Part shown: positions 25,148 to 33,794 of the stretch, piece after piece | Numbering within the stretch: position 1 is the stretch's first letter | How the letters are laid out: each line of letters opens with the position of its first letter | Source: Bacteroidota bacterium | GTDB lineage: Bacteria > Bacteroidota > Bacteroidia > Bacteroidales > F082 | Direction: 5' to 3' | Assembly (NCBI GenBank): GCA_016715945.1 | Contig: JADJXJ010000001.1 | Span: 1,054,001 to 1,118,000, forward strand | DNA length: 64,000 bases | Translations under genes and position numbers: made by a program | Notes under the pieces: model-generated | Seen by the model: only the letters and a program-made list of their open reading frames with translations | Told to the model about the DNA's origin: nothing | The model's database searches: none

Positions 25148-27823
25148 ATGAAGCGCATTCTACACTTTTTGCTTGCCCTTACATCTGTTCTCCTCATCCG
25201 GCTGAGTCCTGTTTTGGCCCAGCAACCCCAGACCTTTGAGCAGACCATGAAGTCGGCCGAGGAACGTTTTGCCCAAAAAGATTATCTGAGCGCCAAAACA
25301 TATTACGAGCTGGCGCTCCGGCTGAAACCCGGCGATGCGACTGCAACACGTCGTCTGAACGAAACCATCGTCCTGATTCAGAAGCAGATGGAGGAACAGG
25401 AAGTCTTCTACAAACACATGGACGAGGGCGATAAGCTGCTGGCTGCAGGCAAGGAGGAAGAAGCTCTGATAGCTTATCGCAAAGCCCTGAAAGTGTTTCC
25501 CAACGACAGGTACGTCAACAGCCAGGTAGAAAAAATTACAAGGAAGCAGGAGGAAGCCCGGCAGAAGCAACAAAGCTTCGATCAGGCCATGCAACGAGGA
25601 AACCTGTTTCTGAACGACGGCCGCTATGAAGAAGCCATATTGCAATTCACAATTGCCACCGAGCTTTTTCCAACCGACAGCGAGGCAAAATCCAAATTGC
25701 AGCTGGCCGACCAAAAACTGGCCGAATTGCGTGCCAACGAAACAAGGTTTCAGCAATTGATGACCGAAGCGCGCAGCCAGATGGTCAGACGAAACTATGC
25801 AGAGGCACAAAAACTCTCGGCTGATGCGCTCAATCTGTTTCCTCAGCATCAGGAGGCAAAAAGCCTGAACGCCGAAGCGGAGCGAATGCTGGATATAAGC
25901 ACCCGATACGAAGCTGCCATTGTCCTGGCCGATCAGGCTTACGAAGCTAAACGACTCGACGAGGCCAAAAGACTTTATGCAGAGGCACAGAAAATCTGGC
26001 CTGAGCAGGGTTTTGCGGCCGATATGATCAAACGGATCAACGAAACGCTCGACAGTCCGGAATATCGTAATGAGGTGCTCGTGACCGAACTGCTCAAAGA
26101 AGCCGCATCGGCTTATGAACGCCAGAACCTCAGGCTGGCCCTGGAAAAATACAACAAGGTGCTGGAAATCAACCCTGAGCACGAGCTCGCGTCACAGCGC
26201 ACCACCGAAATCACCTTCGCCCTGCGCCAGCAGCAGAAACAGGCAGAAGACCAGGCAACTTTCGAGCGCCTGCTGGCCGAAGGAGTAGCGAAAGAAAAAT
26301 CCGATGATTTTACATCTGCAGCAGCCGCTTTTGAAAAGGCACTCGAAATCAAGCCCGGAGACGCCACAGCCCAATCCGGCCTCGAACGGGTGCGCGCCAG
26401 GATTGCAGAGATCAACGCTGCACGGGAAGCTGATCAGCGCTTCGCAGATCTGCTCGCTCAGGGACGCAACTTATTCACCAGCAATGAATTAGATCAGGCC
26501 TTGGAAAAGCTCAACGAAGCGCTGGCCCTCAAACCTGGAAATCAGGAAGCCCTGGCCGAAAAAACAAAGATTGAAACTCTGAAGCGGGAAGCTGAAGCCA
26601 AAAATGAGCTCGAGACCCGCTACGCCAACCTCCTGCGGCAGGCCGATGAAGCCTTCGCCAAGGCTGACTACAAAACTGCCGAGCTGGCCTACACGGAAGC
26701 GTCTGTCCTGAAACCCTCAGAGAGCTATCCGCGCGAACGCGCCAGAGCCGCTCAGGAAAGCCTGGCACGGCTGCTTGCTGAAGCTGCTCAGAATGAACAA
26801 TATGCGACCATCATTGCTGAGGCCGATAACGCATATCGTCAGCAGGACTTCGACAAAGCCTCTGCGCTTTACACACAGGCGCTCGACATCAGGCCAAACG
26901 AAGATTACCCCAAAACCCAGCTCAGCCGCATCAGCGAGCTGCAGCAGTCGCTGACCCAAAAACGCGAAACCGAACAGCGCATTCAAAGCCTGATGAATCA
27001 GGGCAACGAATACCTGAAAAATCGCCAGTGGGTGCAGGCCATCAGCACCTTCGAGCAGGTTCTGACCCTCGATCCCGACAACATCCAAGCACCCGCCCGC
27101 AAAGCAGAAGCCATGCTGGCAATGGACAATGAGCGCAAAGAGGCTCAACAGCGCTATGAGCAAAGTGTAGCAGAAGGCGATCGCCAGATGGGATTGAATA
27201 ATTATCAGGAGGCCATCGCCGCATTTAAAATGGCGCTTGGATACAAACCTGCTGATGACTATGCCACTAAACGAATCAGTCAGGCCGAGGCCATCATCCT
27301 CGAACGGCTGGCCAATCAGCGCAACGAATACAACCGGATCGTCACCGAAGCCGACCGCAATTTTAACGCACGCAACTACGACAAAGCCATTGAGTTGTAT
27401 CTGAGTGCCGAAAACACCAAACCCGACGAAGCCTACCCCAGGCAGATGATTGGCCGGATTGCCGAAATTTTTGAGAAGAACAAAGTGCGCGACCTGGTAA
27501 CCACAAGTTTTACACTTGATGCCAATACAAACCGTCGGCTTACGTTCGAACCCCTCGAAGTGGCCGACCGCCGATCAAGTTATGTAATTGTCAAGGCCCG
27601 CAACCTCGGAAAAGGTAATTTCCCGCTGCTCGTCCAGTTTGGCAGCAACAACGCCCGCAACGGCGGTTTTGTGCTCCCCATTCCCGACAACGAAGAAACC
27701 AACGACTTCATCGTTCACATTGGCGCCCAATACCGTTGGTTCAGCGAAGACAACAACTGGCTGGAGTTCATTCCCGAAAACGGCAATGTGGAGATCAGCC
27801 TGGTACGCATCTCCAAACAGTGA
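25148..27823 (+). CDS. Secreted large TPR protein with 13 spaced repeats
   Basis: An 891-residue protein from ATG 25148 with a signal peptide ending around VLAQ. It carries 13 TPR-like units, each of the form (G/D/N)-x-Y/F-x-x-A-x-x-x-Y-x-x-A-L-x-(I/L)-x-P-x-(D/E), for example KDYLSAKTYYELALRLKPGD and NNYQEAIAAFKMALGYKPAD. They recur about every 60 residues, separated by charged coiled-coil-like helices rich in E, Q, R and K. The last ~100 residues form a distinct beta-rich domain (FTLDANTNRRLTFEPLEVADRR to VEISLVRISKQ). A periplasmic scaffold role is inference. I do not know a named family with this layout. Confidence 0.8.
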   Translation: MKRILHFLLALTSVLLIRLSPVLAQQPQTFEQTMKSAEERFAQKDYLSAKTYYELALRLKPGDATATRRLNETIVLIQKQMEEQEVFYKHMDEGDKLLAAGKEEEALIAYRKALKVFPNDRYVNSQVEKITRKQEEARQKQQSFDQAMQRGNLFLNDGRYEEAILQFTIATELFPTDSEAKSKLQLADQKLAELRANETRFQQLMTEARSQMVRRNYAEAQKLSADALNLFPQHQEAKSLNAEAERMLDISTRYEAAIVLADQAYEAKRLDEAKRLYAEAQKIWPEQGFAADMIKRINETLDSPEYRNEVLVTELLKEAASAYERQNLRLALEKYNKVLEINPEHELASQRTTEITFALRQQQKQAEDQATFERLLAEGVAKEKSDDFTSAAAAFEKALEIKPGDATAQSGLERVRARIAEINAAREADQRFADLLAQGRNLFTSNELDQALEKLNEALALKPGNQEALAEKTKIETLKREAEAKNELETRYANLLRQADEAFAKADYKTAELAYTEASVLKPSESYPRERARAAQESLARLLAEAAQNEQYATIIAEADNAYRQQDFDKASALYTQALDIRPNEDYPKTQLSRISELQQSLTQKRETEQRIQSLMNQGNEYLKNRQWVQAISTFEQVLTLDPDNIQAPARKAEAMLAMDNERKEAQQRYEQSVAEGDRQMGLNNYQEAIAAFKMALGYKPADDYATKRISQAEAIILERLANQRNEYNRIVTEADRNFNARNYDKAIELYLSAENTKPDEAYPRQMIGRIAEIFEKNKVRDLVTTSFTLDANTNRRLTFEPLEVADRRSSYVIVKARNLGKGNFPLLVQFGSNNARNGGFVLPIPDNEETNDFIVHIGAQYRWFSEDNNWLEFIPENGNVEISLVRISKQ

Positions 27824-27919
27824 CCCTAATCCTACCCCCTGCTCTTTAGAAACACTCTAAACTCACTCCGCAAATACGCCCTGCATATCGGGAGTATTTT
27901 GAACTCAAACGCATTTTCC

Positions 27920-27927
27920 TACCTTTG
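27920..27927 (+). promoter_or_regulatory. -7 promoter box for the aminotransferase gene
   Basis: TACCTTTG (perfect TAnnTTTG), 54 bases before ATG 27982. Confidence 0.5.
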
Positions 27928-27981
27928 TCCGGCACTGAAACGATTTAACCCGTTATCGGACAATAACAAAATCGGGAGGGA

Positions 27982-29460
27982 ATGACTGAGCTGGACAAAC
28001 ATTTCGAATTTTTCAGAAAAAACACCATCGGGCACGACCTGGTTTTCGAAAGCCCTTTGGGCCCCCAAAAACTGATTTACGCCGACTGGATTGCCAGTGG
28101 CAGGTTATATGCTCCTATCGAAAAACATATCGCAGAGCTGATTGGTCCATATGTGGCCAACACGCACACCGAAACCAGTGAACTGGGCCAGCGGATGACT
28201 TTGGCTTATCATCTGGCGCATAAGCTCATCAAAGCCCATGTGAATGCCGGCCCCGATGATGTGATCATCACCGCCGGCTCAGGCATGACCACTGTCATAA
28301 ACAAGATGTTGCGCATCATGGGGCTTAAAAACTGCCTCTGGCTCAATCACAAAAAAAGCCGTGATTGCCAGCAAATGAAAGAAAGGCCCATCGTGTTTAT
28401 CACCCACATGGAACACCACTCCAACCACACCAACTGGTTCGAAGCCAATGTGGATGTAGTGGTGCTGCCACCCAACAAAGATTTGCTGGTCGATCTGGAC
28501 GAACTGCGCCGACAGCTCGAAATGCCTAAGGATAGAAACTTCAAAATAGGCTCATTTACAGCCTGTTCGAATGTGACAGGTATCCAGAATCCGGTGCACG
28601 AAATGGCCCGGATCATGCATGAGTATGGGGGCGTGGTTTTTGTGGATTACGCTGCATCGGCGCCATATGTGGACATCAACATGCACCCTGAGAATGAACT
28701 CGAAAAGCTCGATGCCATTTTCTTCAGCCCGCATAAGTTTCTCGGCGGTCCGGGCAGCTCAGGCGTGATGATTTTCGACCGCTCGCTCTACAAGTCCGAA
28801 TCGCCCGACAATCCCGGTGGCGGCACGGTGGATTGGACCAACCCCTGGGGAGAATACAAATATATTGACGACATAGAGATCCGTGAAGATGGCGGCACCC
28901 CGGGTTTCCTGCAGGCCATCAGGGCTGCCCTGGCTATTGAGGTAAAAAATCAGATGAATACGGCAAAAATGGCCGAAGCGGAGCACCGGCTGGTGCAAAG
29001 GGCGTTCAAATTGTTCCGTAATATTGAGGGCGTACATATCCTTGCCGATAATGCCGAAGACCGCCTAGGTGCATTTTCATTTTATCTCGAAGACGTCCAT
29101 TTCAACCTGGTAGTCAAGATATTGAGCGATCACTATGGCATTCAGGTGCGTGGCGGCTGTGCCTGTGCCGGTACATACGGCCATTACCTTCTCGATGTGA
29201 GCTACGAGAAATCAAAACGCATCACAGAGCTCATCAATCATGGCGACCTGTCGGAAAAGCCCGGCTGGATCAGGGCCTCATTTCATCCGACCATGACCAT
29301 GGACGAACTCGAAACACTTGCCGAAGCGGTGCGCGAGATCAGGAAGAACCACAAAAAGTGGGGGCAGGATTACATCTACAACCGCCACACCAACGAGTTC
29401 CGTCACCGCAGCGAACCAGCCGACAAAACCCCTGTTGTAGCAAACTGGTTCAAAATCTGA
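27982..29460 (+). CDS. Class V aminotransferase-fold PLP enzyme (cysteine desulfurase/selenocysteine lyase-like)
   Basis: A 492-residue fold-type I PLP enzyme of the SufS/CsdB superfamily. The PLP lysine is K252 in FFSPHKFLGGPGSSG, preceded by the Asp-bearing VVFVDYAASAPYV (D222) that holds the pyridine nitrogen. Near the C-terminus, GIQVRGGCACAGTYGH resembles the loop bearing the catalytic Cys of desulfurases, but with C-A-C instead of the usual HHCAQP. It is ~80 residues longer than SufS, with an extended tail. No suf or isc genes are adjacent, so the substrate is open. Its stop codon directly abuts the stop of the small membrane gene on the other strand. Confidence 0.85.
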   Translation: MTELDKHFEFFRKNTIGHDLVFESPLGPQKLIYADWIASGRLYAPIEKHIAELIGPYVANTHTETSELGQRMTLAYHLAHKLIKAHVNAGPDDVIITAGSGMTTVINKMLRIMGLKNCLWLNHKKSRDCQQMKERPIVFITHMEHHSNHTNWFEANVDVVVLPPNKDLLVDLDELRRQLEMPKDRNFKIGSFTACSNVTGIQNPVHEMARIMHEYGGVVFVDYAASAPYVDINMHPENELEKLDAIFFSPHKFLGGPGSSGVMIFDRSLYKSESPDNPGGGTVDWTNPWGEYKYIDDIEIREDGGTPGFLQAIRAALAIEVKNQMNTAKMAEAEHRLVQRAFKLFRNIEGVHILADNAEDRLGAFSFYLEDVHFNLVVKILSDHYGIQVRGGCACAGTYGHYLLDVSYEKSKRITELINHGDLSEKPGWIRASFHPTMTMDELETLAEAVREIRKNHKKWGQDYIYNRHTNEFRHRSEPADKTPVVANWFKI

Positions 29461-29628
29461 TCAAAAAGGCACTTTGTGTGGATATAATGCCCTGACGATA
29501 AAGAACAACAACAGGGCAAAGGCTGCAATAAGTACAAACAGCCAGCCAAGAACCTTGCGCTTTTTGTAGAAAAACCAGCCCGAAAGTCCGAAAAAAAGGC
29601 CGGAGAGGATCAACAGTTGTATTATCAT
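29461..29628 (-). CDS. 55-residue two-pass membrane protein, unknown function
   Basis: A short gene from ATG 29626-29628 to TGA 29461-29463. The protein starts MIIQLLILSGLFFGLSGWFF, has a basic turn (YKKRKV, residues 21-26) and a second hydrophobic helix (LGWLFVLIAAFALLLFFIV, 27-45), and ends in a short polar tail. The Lys/Arg turn and two clear helices argue that it is real. It lies 15 bases downstream of relA on the same strand and is probably co-transcribed with it. Function unknown. Confidence 0.7.
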   Translation of the reverse strand: MIIQLLILSGLFFGLSGWFFYKKRKVLGWLFVLIAAFALLLFFIVRALYPHKVPF

Positions 29629-29643
29629 AGCTTTTTGGTAAAA

Positions 29644-31821
29644 TTAATCGGCCCGGCTAACTTTTTCAACCCCGTTCACCTTGCCCAGCTTATGCATCAG
29701 TTGCTCCAGGTGATCAGTATCCCTGATCTGCAAACTAATCCTGCCTTCGAAGGCTCCGTCGCGGGTGTTGAAGGAAATAGCGCGCATATTTACTTTTAAA
29801 TCACTGGATATCAAACGTGTAATCTCATTCACAAGCCCTAGGGTATCTTTACCCGACACCCTGATGTTGGCAATAAAATGTGGCTGATCGGCCTGCTGCT
29901 TCCAGCGCACCTTCAAAAATCTGTAAGGGTAACGCTCATACATTCTGGCAGCATTTGCGCAACCTTTGCGGTGAATGGTGATGCCTGTATTGATGGTCAC
30001 AAAGCCCGTCACATCGTCGCCAGGGATGGGATTGCAGCACCGGGCCAGCTTGAAATTTACATTGCTGATATTTTCGTCAATTACCAGGTAGTCGTCCTTG
30101 CCCCCAAGCTTTTCCTGAAAAATTTTCGGATCAGTCTCCATCGGGCGCTGCGACCCCGTACGACCTTCTTCCATCTGGCTGGTCAGGTACTTCTTAAGCT
30201 CAATCAGGTCTATCTTTTCCGTTGCTATCTGATGATACAGCTGCATGGCTGTATTGGTCTTGTAATGGCGCACCAGATTGTTGATAATATCCTCAGACGA
30301 AACGATTTTCCAGTTTTTGAGCTTTCGAAGCAACATCTCCTTACCGATTTCCGCCTCGCGCAATTCAACATCCTTCAGATACTTACGAATCTTGCTTTTG
30401 GCACGTTCGGTCACTACAAAATTCAGCCAGTCGGCACGCGGCGACTGCTTTTTGCTGGTGATGATCTCCACCTTGTCGCCGTTTTGAAGCACATGGCGAA
30501 TGGGTACCACCTTGTTGTTTACCCTTGCGCCGTTGCAGGTCGATCCGACCTGGGTGTGTACCTCATAGGCAAAGTCGAGCACGGTGGCCCCGCCCGGGAG
30601 TTGTTTCAGATCGCCATTGGGCGTAAAAACAAAAATTTTGTCACGGCCAATGCTGTCGCTGCGTTTGTATGCATCGAATTGAAGCTGATCGGGATTTTCA
30701 AGTACATCGCGCACCTGATTGAGCCAGTCCTCCATGTCGAACTTACCCGATTTTTCTTTGTAGAGCCAGTGCGCAGCCTGTCCTTTTTCGGCGTTCTGGT
30801 CCATGCGCTCGGTACGTATCTGCACTTCAACCCATTTGTCTTCCGGGCCTTTCACTGTAGTATGCAGCGATTCATATCCCGAAGCTTTGGGAGTGGTTAT
30901 CCAGTCGCGCAACCGCTTCGGGTTTGGCGGATACAGGTCAGTGACAATCGAATATATCCTCCAGCAGTCTTCTTTTTCGCGTTTTGGCGGGCTGTTGGCA
31001 ATGATGCGTATTGCAAACAAATCATACACCTGCTCGAAGCTCACCTGCTGCGATTTCATCTTGGCCCAGATACTGGGGATCGACTTGGTGCGCCATTTAA
31101 TGGTACAATCCAGCTGGTGCTGCCTGAGCTGCTCCTCAATCGGCCGGATAAACGATTGCATGAAAGCTTCCTGCCGGTCGCGCGTGGCGTTGATCATCTG
31201 CTCAATCGAGGCGTACACATCCGCATGCTCGTAGCGCATCACACTCTCTTCAAACTCCGACTTGATTTTGTACAATCCCAGCCGGTGGGTGATGGGCACA
31301 TACAGGTGCTTAACCTCCAGGATGTATTTTTCGAGCTTGTCGGCGTTGTGGTTTGGCAGGTTACGCAGGTCGTACACGCGATGGGCAATTTTCAGAATGA
31401 TTACCCTGATGTCGTCGATGAGCGAGAGAAAAAGTTTTCGGTATTGTTCCGACTGGTAAGACAAACGTTCCGTAGGCAATTGCGAGATGCGCACAAAACC
31501 GCGCAGTATCACGCTCACCTCCTTGCCGTAAGTGGTTTCGACCCGGCGAAAATCCTCATCATCCTCAAACTTCAGGCTGTGCAACAAGGCCGAAATGGCT
31601 GTCGGAAGCCTCAGGCCCAGTTCGTTGACTGCAATGCATGCCACCTCGATGTTGTGCCTGATAAAATCCTCCCCACTGGTAAGTTTTCTGCCCTTGTAAG
31701 CATCCAAAGCTTGTTCGTAGGCTTTATCGAGCAGGGCCAGTTCCTGTGGCTGGTAATGTGGAAGCAGGCTGCTGCGCAGAAATTCAAAGCTGTAGCCGGA
31801 TTGTGTTTCTTGCAAATCCAT
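29644..31821 (-). CDS. relA: RelA/SpoT-family (p)ppGpp synthetase with an inactivated hydrolase domain
   Basis: Long Rel protein of 725 residues: pseudo-HD hydrolase (about 25-180), synthetase (about 235-350), TGS (about 395-455), helical linker and ACT (about 650-722). In the hydrolase, H56 and H81 remain, but HD is now H81-S82 and the ADR motif is A-H147-R, so two metal-binding aspartates are gone and ppGpp hydrolysis should be lost. The synthetase is intact: VYDLFAIRII, GYESLHTTVKG, EVQIRTERMD and AAHWLYK. Hence a RelA-like producer of the starvation alarmone. It follows the floA terminator by 21 bases. A Rel/SpoT hydrolase is expected elsewhere in the genome. Confidence 0.93.
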   Translation of the reverse strand: MDLQETQSGYSFEFLRSSLLPHYQPQELALLDKAYEQALDAYKGRKLTSGEDFIRHNIEVACIAVNELGLRLPTAISALLHSLKFEDDEDFRRVETTYGKEVSVILRGFVRISQLPTERLSYQSEQYRKLFLSLIDDIRVIILKIAHRVYDLRNLPNHNADKLEKYILEVKHLYVPITHRLGLYKIKSEFEESVMRYEHADVYASIEQMINATRDRQEAFMQSFIRPIEEQLRQHQLDCTIKWRTKSIPSIWAKMKSQQVSFEQVYDLFAIRIIANSPPKREKEDCWRIYSIVTDLYPPNPKRLRDWITTPKASGYESLHTTVKGPEDKWVEVQIRTERMDQNAEKGQAAHWLYKEKSGKFDMEDWLNQVRDVLENPDQLQFDAYKRSDSIGRDKIFVFTPNGDLKQLPGGATVLDFAYEVHTQVGSTCNGARVNNKVVPIRHVLQNGDKVEIITSKKQSPRADWLNFVVTERAKSKIRKYLKDVELREAEIGKEMLLRKLKNWKIVSSEDIINNLVRHYKTNTAMQLYHQIATEKIDLIELKKYLTSQMEEGRTGSQRPMETDPKIFQEKLGGKDDYLVIDENISNVNFKLARCCNPIPGDDVTGFVTINTGITIHRKGCANAARMYERYPYRFLKVRWKQQADQPHFIANIRVSGKDTLGLVNEITRLISSDLKVNMRAISFNTRDGAFEGRISLQIRDTDHLEQLMHKLGKVNGVEKVSRAD

Positions 31822-31842
31822 AGGCGGGCTGGTTCCCGAACG

Positions 31843-31878
31843 AAAAACGTTTGCACCCCTGAAGATACAAACGTTTTT
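31843..31878 (-). terminator. Terminator after the clpS-nfeD-floA operon
   Basis: Perfect 11-base inverted repeat AAAAACGTTTG (31843-31853) / CAAACGTTTTT (31868-31878) with a 14-base loop, ending in a T-run on the minus strand. It lies between floA and relA. Its symmetry could let it work in both directions. Confidence 0.75.
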
Positions 31879-31902
31879 CTGTCAGGTCAATGGTCTGAAG
31901 GA

Positions 31903-32901
31903 TTATTTCTTGGGTTCGTCCTTGGTGCCTGAGGGCGGCTGGATGCCGGCTTCCGAAATACTTTCACGCATTCGTGTGTCGGCCTGAATGTTCTGGAATT
32001 TGTAGTAGTCCATGATTCCGATGTTGCCGTTGCGCAGGGCTTCGGCAATGGCCTGTGGGATAAGTGCCTCGGCCTGAATCACATTGGCACGGGCTTCCTG
32101 GGCTTTGGCTTTCATTTCCTGTTCCAGAGCCACGGCCATGGCACGGCGCTCCTCAGCCTTGGCCTGGGCAATGTTTTTGTCGGCCATAGCCTGGTCCATC
32201 TGCAACACTGCCCCGATGTTCTTTCCAATGTCGATGTCGGCAATATCTATGGAAAGGATTTCAAAAGCGGTTCCGCTGTCAAGTCCTTTGCGAAGCACAA
32301 CTTTGGAGATGCTGTCAGGATTTTCGAGTACCGACTTGTGCGACTCGGCCGAACCGATAGACGATACGATGCCCTCGCCCACACGCGCCAGAATGGTTTC
32401 TTCACCGGCTCCACCAACAAGCTGACGGATGTTGGCGCGCACCGTTACCCTGGCCATGGCAATGAGCTGGATACCGTCTTTTGCCACAGCTGCCACACGT
32501 TTGGTATCGATCACCTTTGGGTTAACCGACATTTGAACTGCCTGGAGCACATCGCGGCCGGCCAGGTCGATGGCTGTGGCCGTTTTGAAGTTCAGCTCAA
32601 TGTTGGCTTTATCGGCCGAGATAAGGGCATTGACCACCTGCTGAACACGTCCGCCAGCAAGGAAATGTGCCTCCAGGTCGTTGCGCTCCAGTTTCAGACC
32701 AGCTTTGGTTGCAGCAATCAGGCTGTTCACAATGATGCCGGGAGGAATCTTGCGCCAACGCATCAGGATGAGCTGAAGCAGCGGCACACGTACCCCGGAG
32801 ACCAGAGCCGTAAACCATAAGCCGACGGGAATGAAATAGAAAAGGAACCATATCAGGAATATCGCTCCAAGTCCAATGGCTATAATAATGTACATGTCCA
32901 T
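31903..32901 (-). CDS. floA: Flotillin-like protein FloA
   Basis: Bacterial flotillin of the YqfA/UPF0365 family that organises fluid membrane microdomains. It has 332 residues: an N-terminal membrane-inserted segment (about 3-45), a short GVRVPLLQLILMRWRKIPP region typical of FloA, the SPFH/PHB domain (about 50-210) and a coiled-coil rich in Ala/Glu (AQAKAEERRAMAVALEQEMKAKAQEARANVIQAEA). It forms oligomers on the cytoplasmic face. It is encoded 4 bases after nfeD, its usual partner. Confidence 0.95.
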   Translation of the reverse strand: MDMYIIIAIGLGAIFLIWFLFYFIPVGLWFTALVSGVRVPLLQLILMRWRKIPPGIIVNSLIAATKAGLKLERNDLEAHFLAGGRVQQVVNALISADKANIELNFKTATAIDLAGRDVLQAVQMSVNPKVIDTKRVAAVAKDGIQLIAMARVTVRANIRQLVGGAGEETILARVGEGIVSSIGSAESHKSVLENPDSISKVVLRKGLDSGTAFEILSIDIADIDIGKNIGAVLQMDQAMADKNIAQAKAEERRAMAVALEQEMKAKAQEARANVIQAEALIPQAIAEALRNGNIGIMDYYKFQNIQADTRMRESISEAGIQPPSGTKDEPKK

Positions 32902-32905
32902 AACG

Positions 32906-33370
32906 CTATTGTTTTGATTTGACGTAAATTTTATATCCTTCTACTTTGATAACTTCAATCTCCGTATCCACATCCAGGTATTCCGAGCGGGTGTGTACTT
33001 CGTGTATTTCGCCGTTAATCAGGGCCTTGCCCGAAGGAGCACACCTCGAAATGGTTTTTCCGACATCTCCTGGCCCGATGTGTGTAAGATCAACCACATT
33101 CACCTTGCTGTCGATATTGCTTTTGAGCATGGCTTTGTCCCATGTTTTTGAGCGAAGCGCCAGGACAAGGGCTGCTACATTAACCAGCAAAGTTCCGCCA
33201 AGGGTGTAAAGCCCTGCCTCGGTGCCTTCACGTGTGAAGGCAAACCATACTCCGGCTGCCATAAGCAGAAAACCCAGGATACCGGCAAGCCCACCTCCGG
33301 GAATGACAAGAATTTCGAGCATTACCATGAGCAGCCCGGTGAGGATAAGTACCAGAATTACAGTCCACAT
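32906..33370 (-). CDS. NfeD-family membrane protein (short form)
   Basis: A 154-residue partner of flotillin-like proteins. Three hydrophobic segments fill residues 3-70 (VILVLILTGLLMVMLEILVI, GLAGILGFLLMAAGVWFAF, LYTLGGTLLVNVAALVLAL). The last ~65 residues form a soluble OB-fold NfeD C-terminal domain (GDVGKTISRCAPSGKALINGEIHEVHTRSEYLDVDTEIEVIKVEGYKIYVK). The N-terminal ClpP-like protease of long NfeD is absent. It is 3 bases from clpS and 4 from floA. Confidence 0.9.
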   Translation of the reverse strand: MWTVILVLILTGLLMVMLEILVIPGGGLAGILGFLLMAAGVWFAFTREGTEAGLYTLGGTLLVNVAALVLALRSKTWDKAMLKSNIDSKVNVVDLTHIGPGDVGKTISRCAPSGKALINGEIHEVHTRSEYLDVDTEIEVIKVEGYKIYVKSKQ

Positions 33371-33373
33371 GGG

Positions 33374-33646
33374 CTAGTCAATGCTTGCAGTAAGGTTCCT
33401 GTTTCTAAACTCGTTGTAAATGGGCCTGAGTTCGGAAAGCGGGCCGCTCTTCACGGCACATTTCCCTTTGTAATGCACGATCCAGGTGCAGGTCTCGGCT
33501 TGCTCCGGAGTGTGGCCACACACCTGAATCAAGGTTTCTATCACAAAATCGAAAGTGTTGAAATCATCATTGAAAAGCACCAGCGAGCGGGGCTTGTCAA
33601 CCATGGCGTCGGCATATTCAACCGGTTGAAGTTTTTCCTGTGTCAT
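33374..33646 (-). CDS. clpS: ATP-dependent Clp protease adaptor ClpS
   Basis: N-end rule adaptor that delivers proteins with destabilising N-terminal residues to ClpAP/ClpCP. The 90 residues show the ClpS core LVLFNDDFNTFDFVIETLIQVCGHTPEQAE, with the substrate-pocket region NDD and the later HYKGKCAVKSG. The frame opens earlier (ATG 33709 and 33691), but a perfect promoter box (33676-33683) lies inside that extension, so ATG 33646 is the better start. It is the first gene of clpS-nfeD-floA; no clpA or aat is adjacent. Confidence 0.9.
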   Translation of the reverse strand: MTQEKLQPVEYADAMVDKPRSLVLFNDDFNTFDFVIETLIQVCGHTPEQAETCTWIVHYKGKCAVKSGPLSELRPIYNEFRNRNLTASID

Positions 33647-33675
33647 ATGCACATCTTTTTTTGTCTTGGTAGCGG

Positions 33676-33683
33676 CAAATATA
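33676..33683 (-). promoter_or_regulatory. -7 promoter box for clpS-nfeD-floA
   Basis: The minus strand reads TATATTTG (perfect TAnnTTTG), 29 bases upstream of ATG 33646. A possible -33 TTG lies at 33707-33709 (23-base spacer). Confidence 0.5.
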
Positions 33684-33781
33684 GATATCATTGGTGGTAA
33701 ATGCGTCAAGCCTCAGTTAAAAAAGATTAAGCCTGAGCCTTTTTTGGTTGAGCTTTCCGGCCCCTGCTATTGAGCTTTGGG

Positions 33782-33789
33782 TAATTTTG
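33782..33789 (+). promoter_or_regulatory. -7 promoter box for the NUDIX gene, leaderless arrangement
   Basis: TAATTTTG (perfect TAnnTTTG) ends five bases before ATG 33795. Confidence 0.5.
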
Positions 33790-33794
33790 CAGTC

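Noticed and set aside
29878..31932. 684-codon plus-strand frame opposite relA
   Set aside because: Long only because of the codon bias of relA; no domain recognisable, and relA motifs are clear.
33647..33709. N-terminal extension of ClpS
   Set aside because: A perfect -7 box lies inside it, and the residues do not resemble ClpS.
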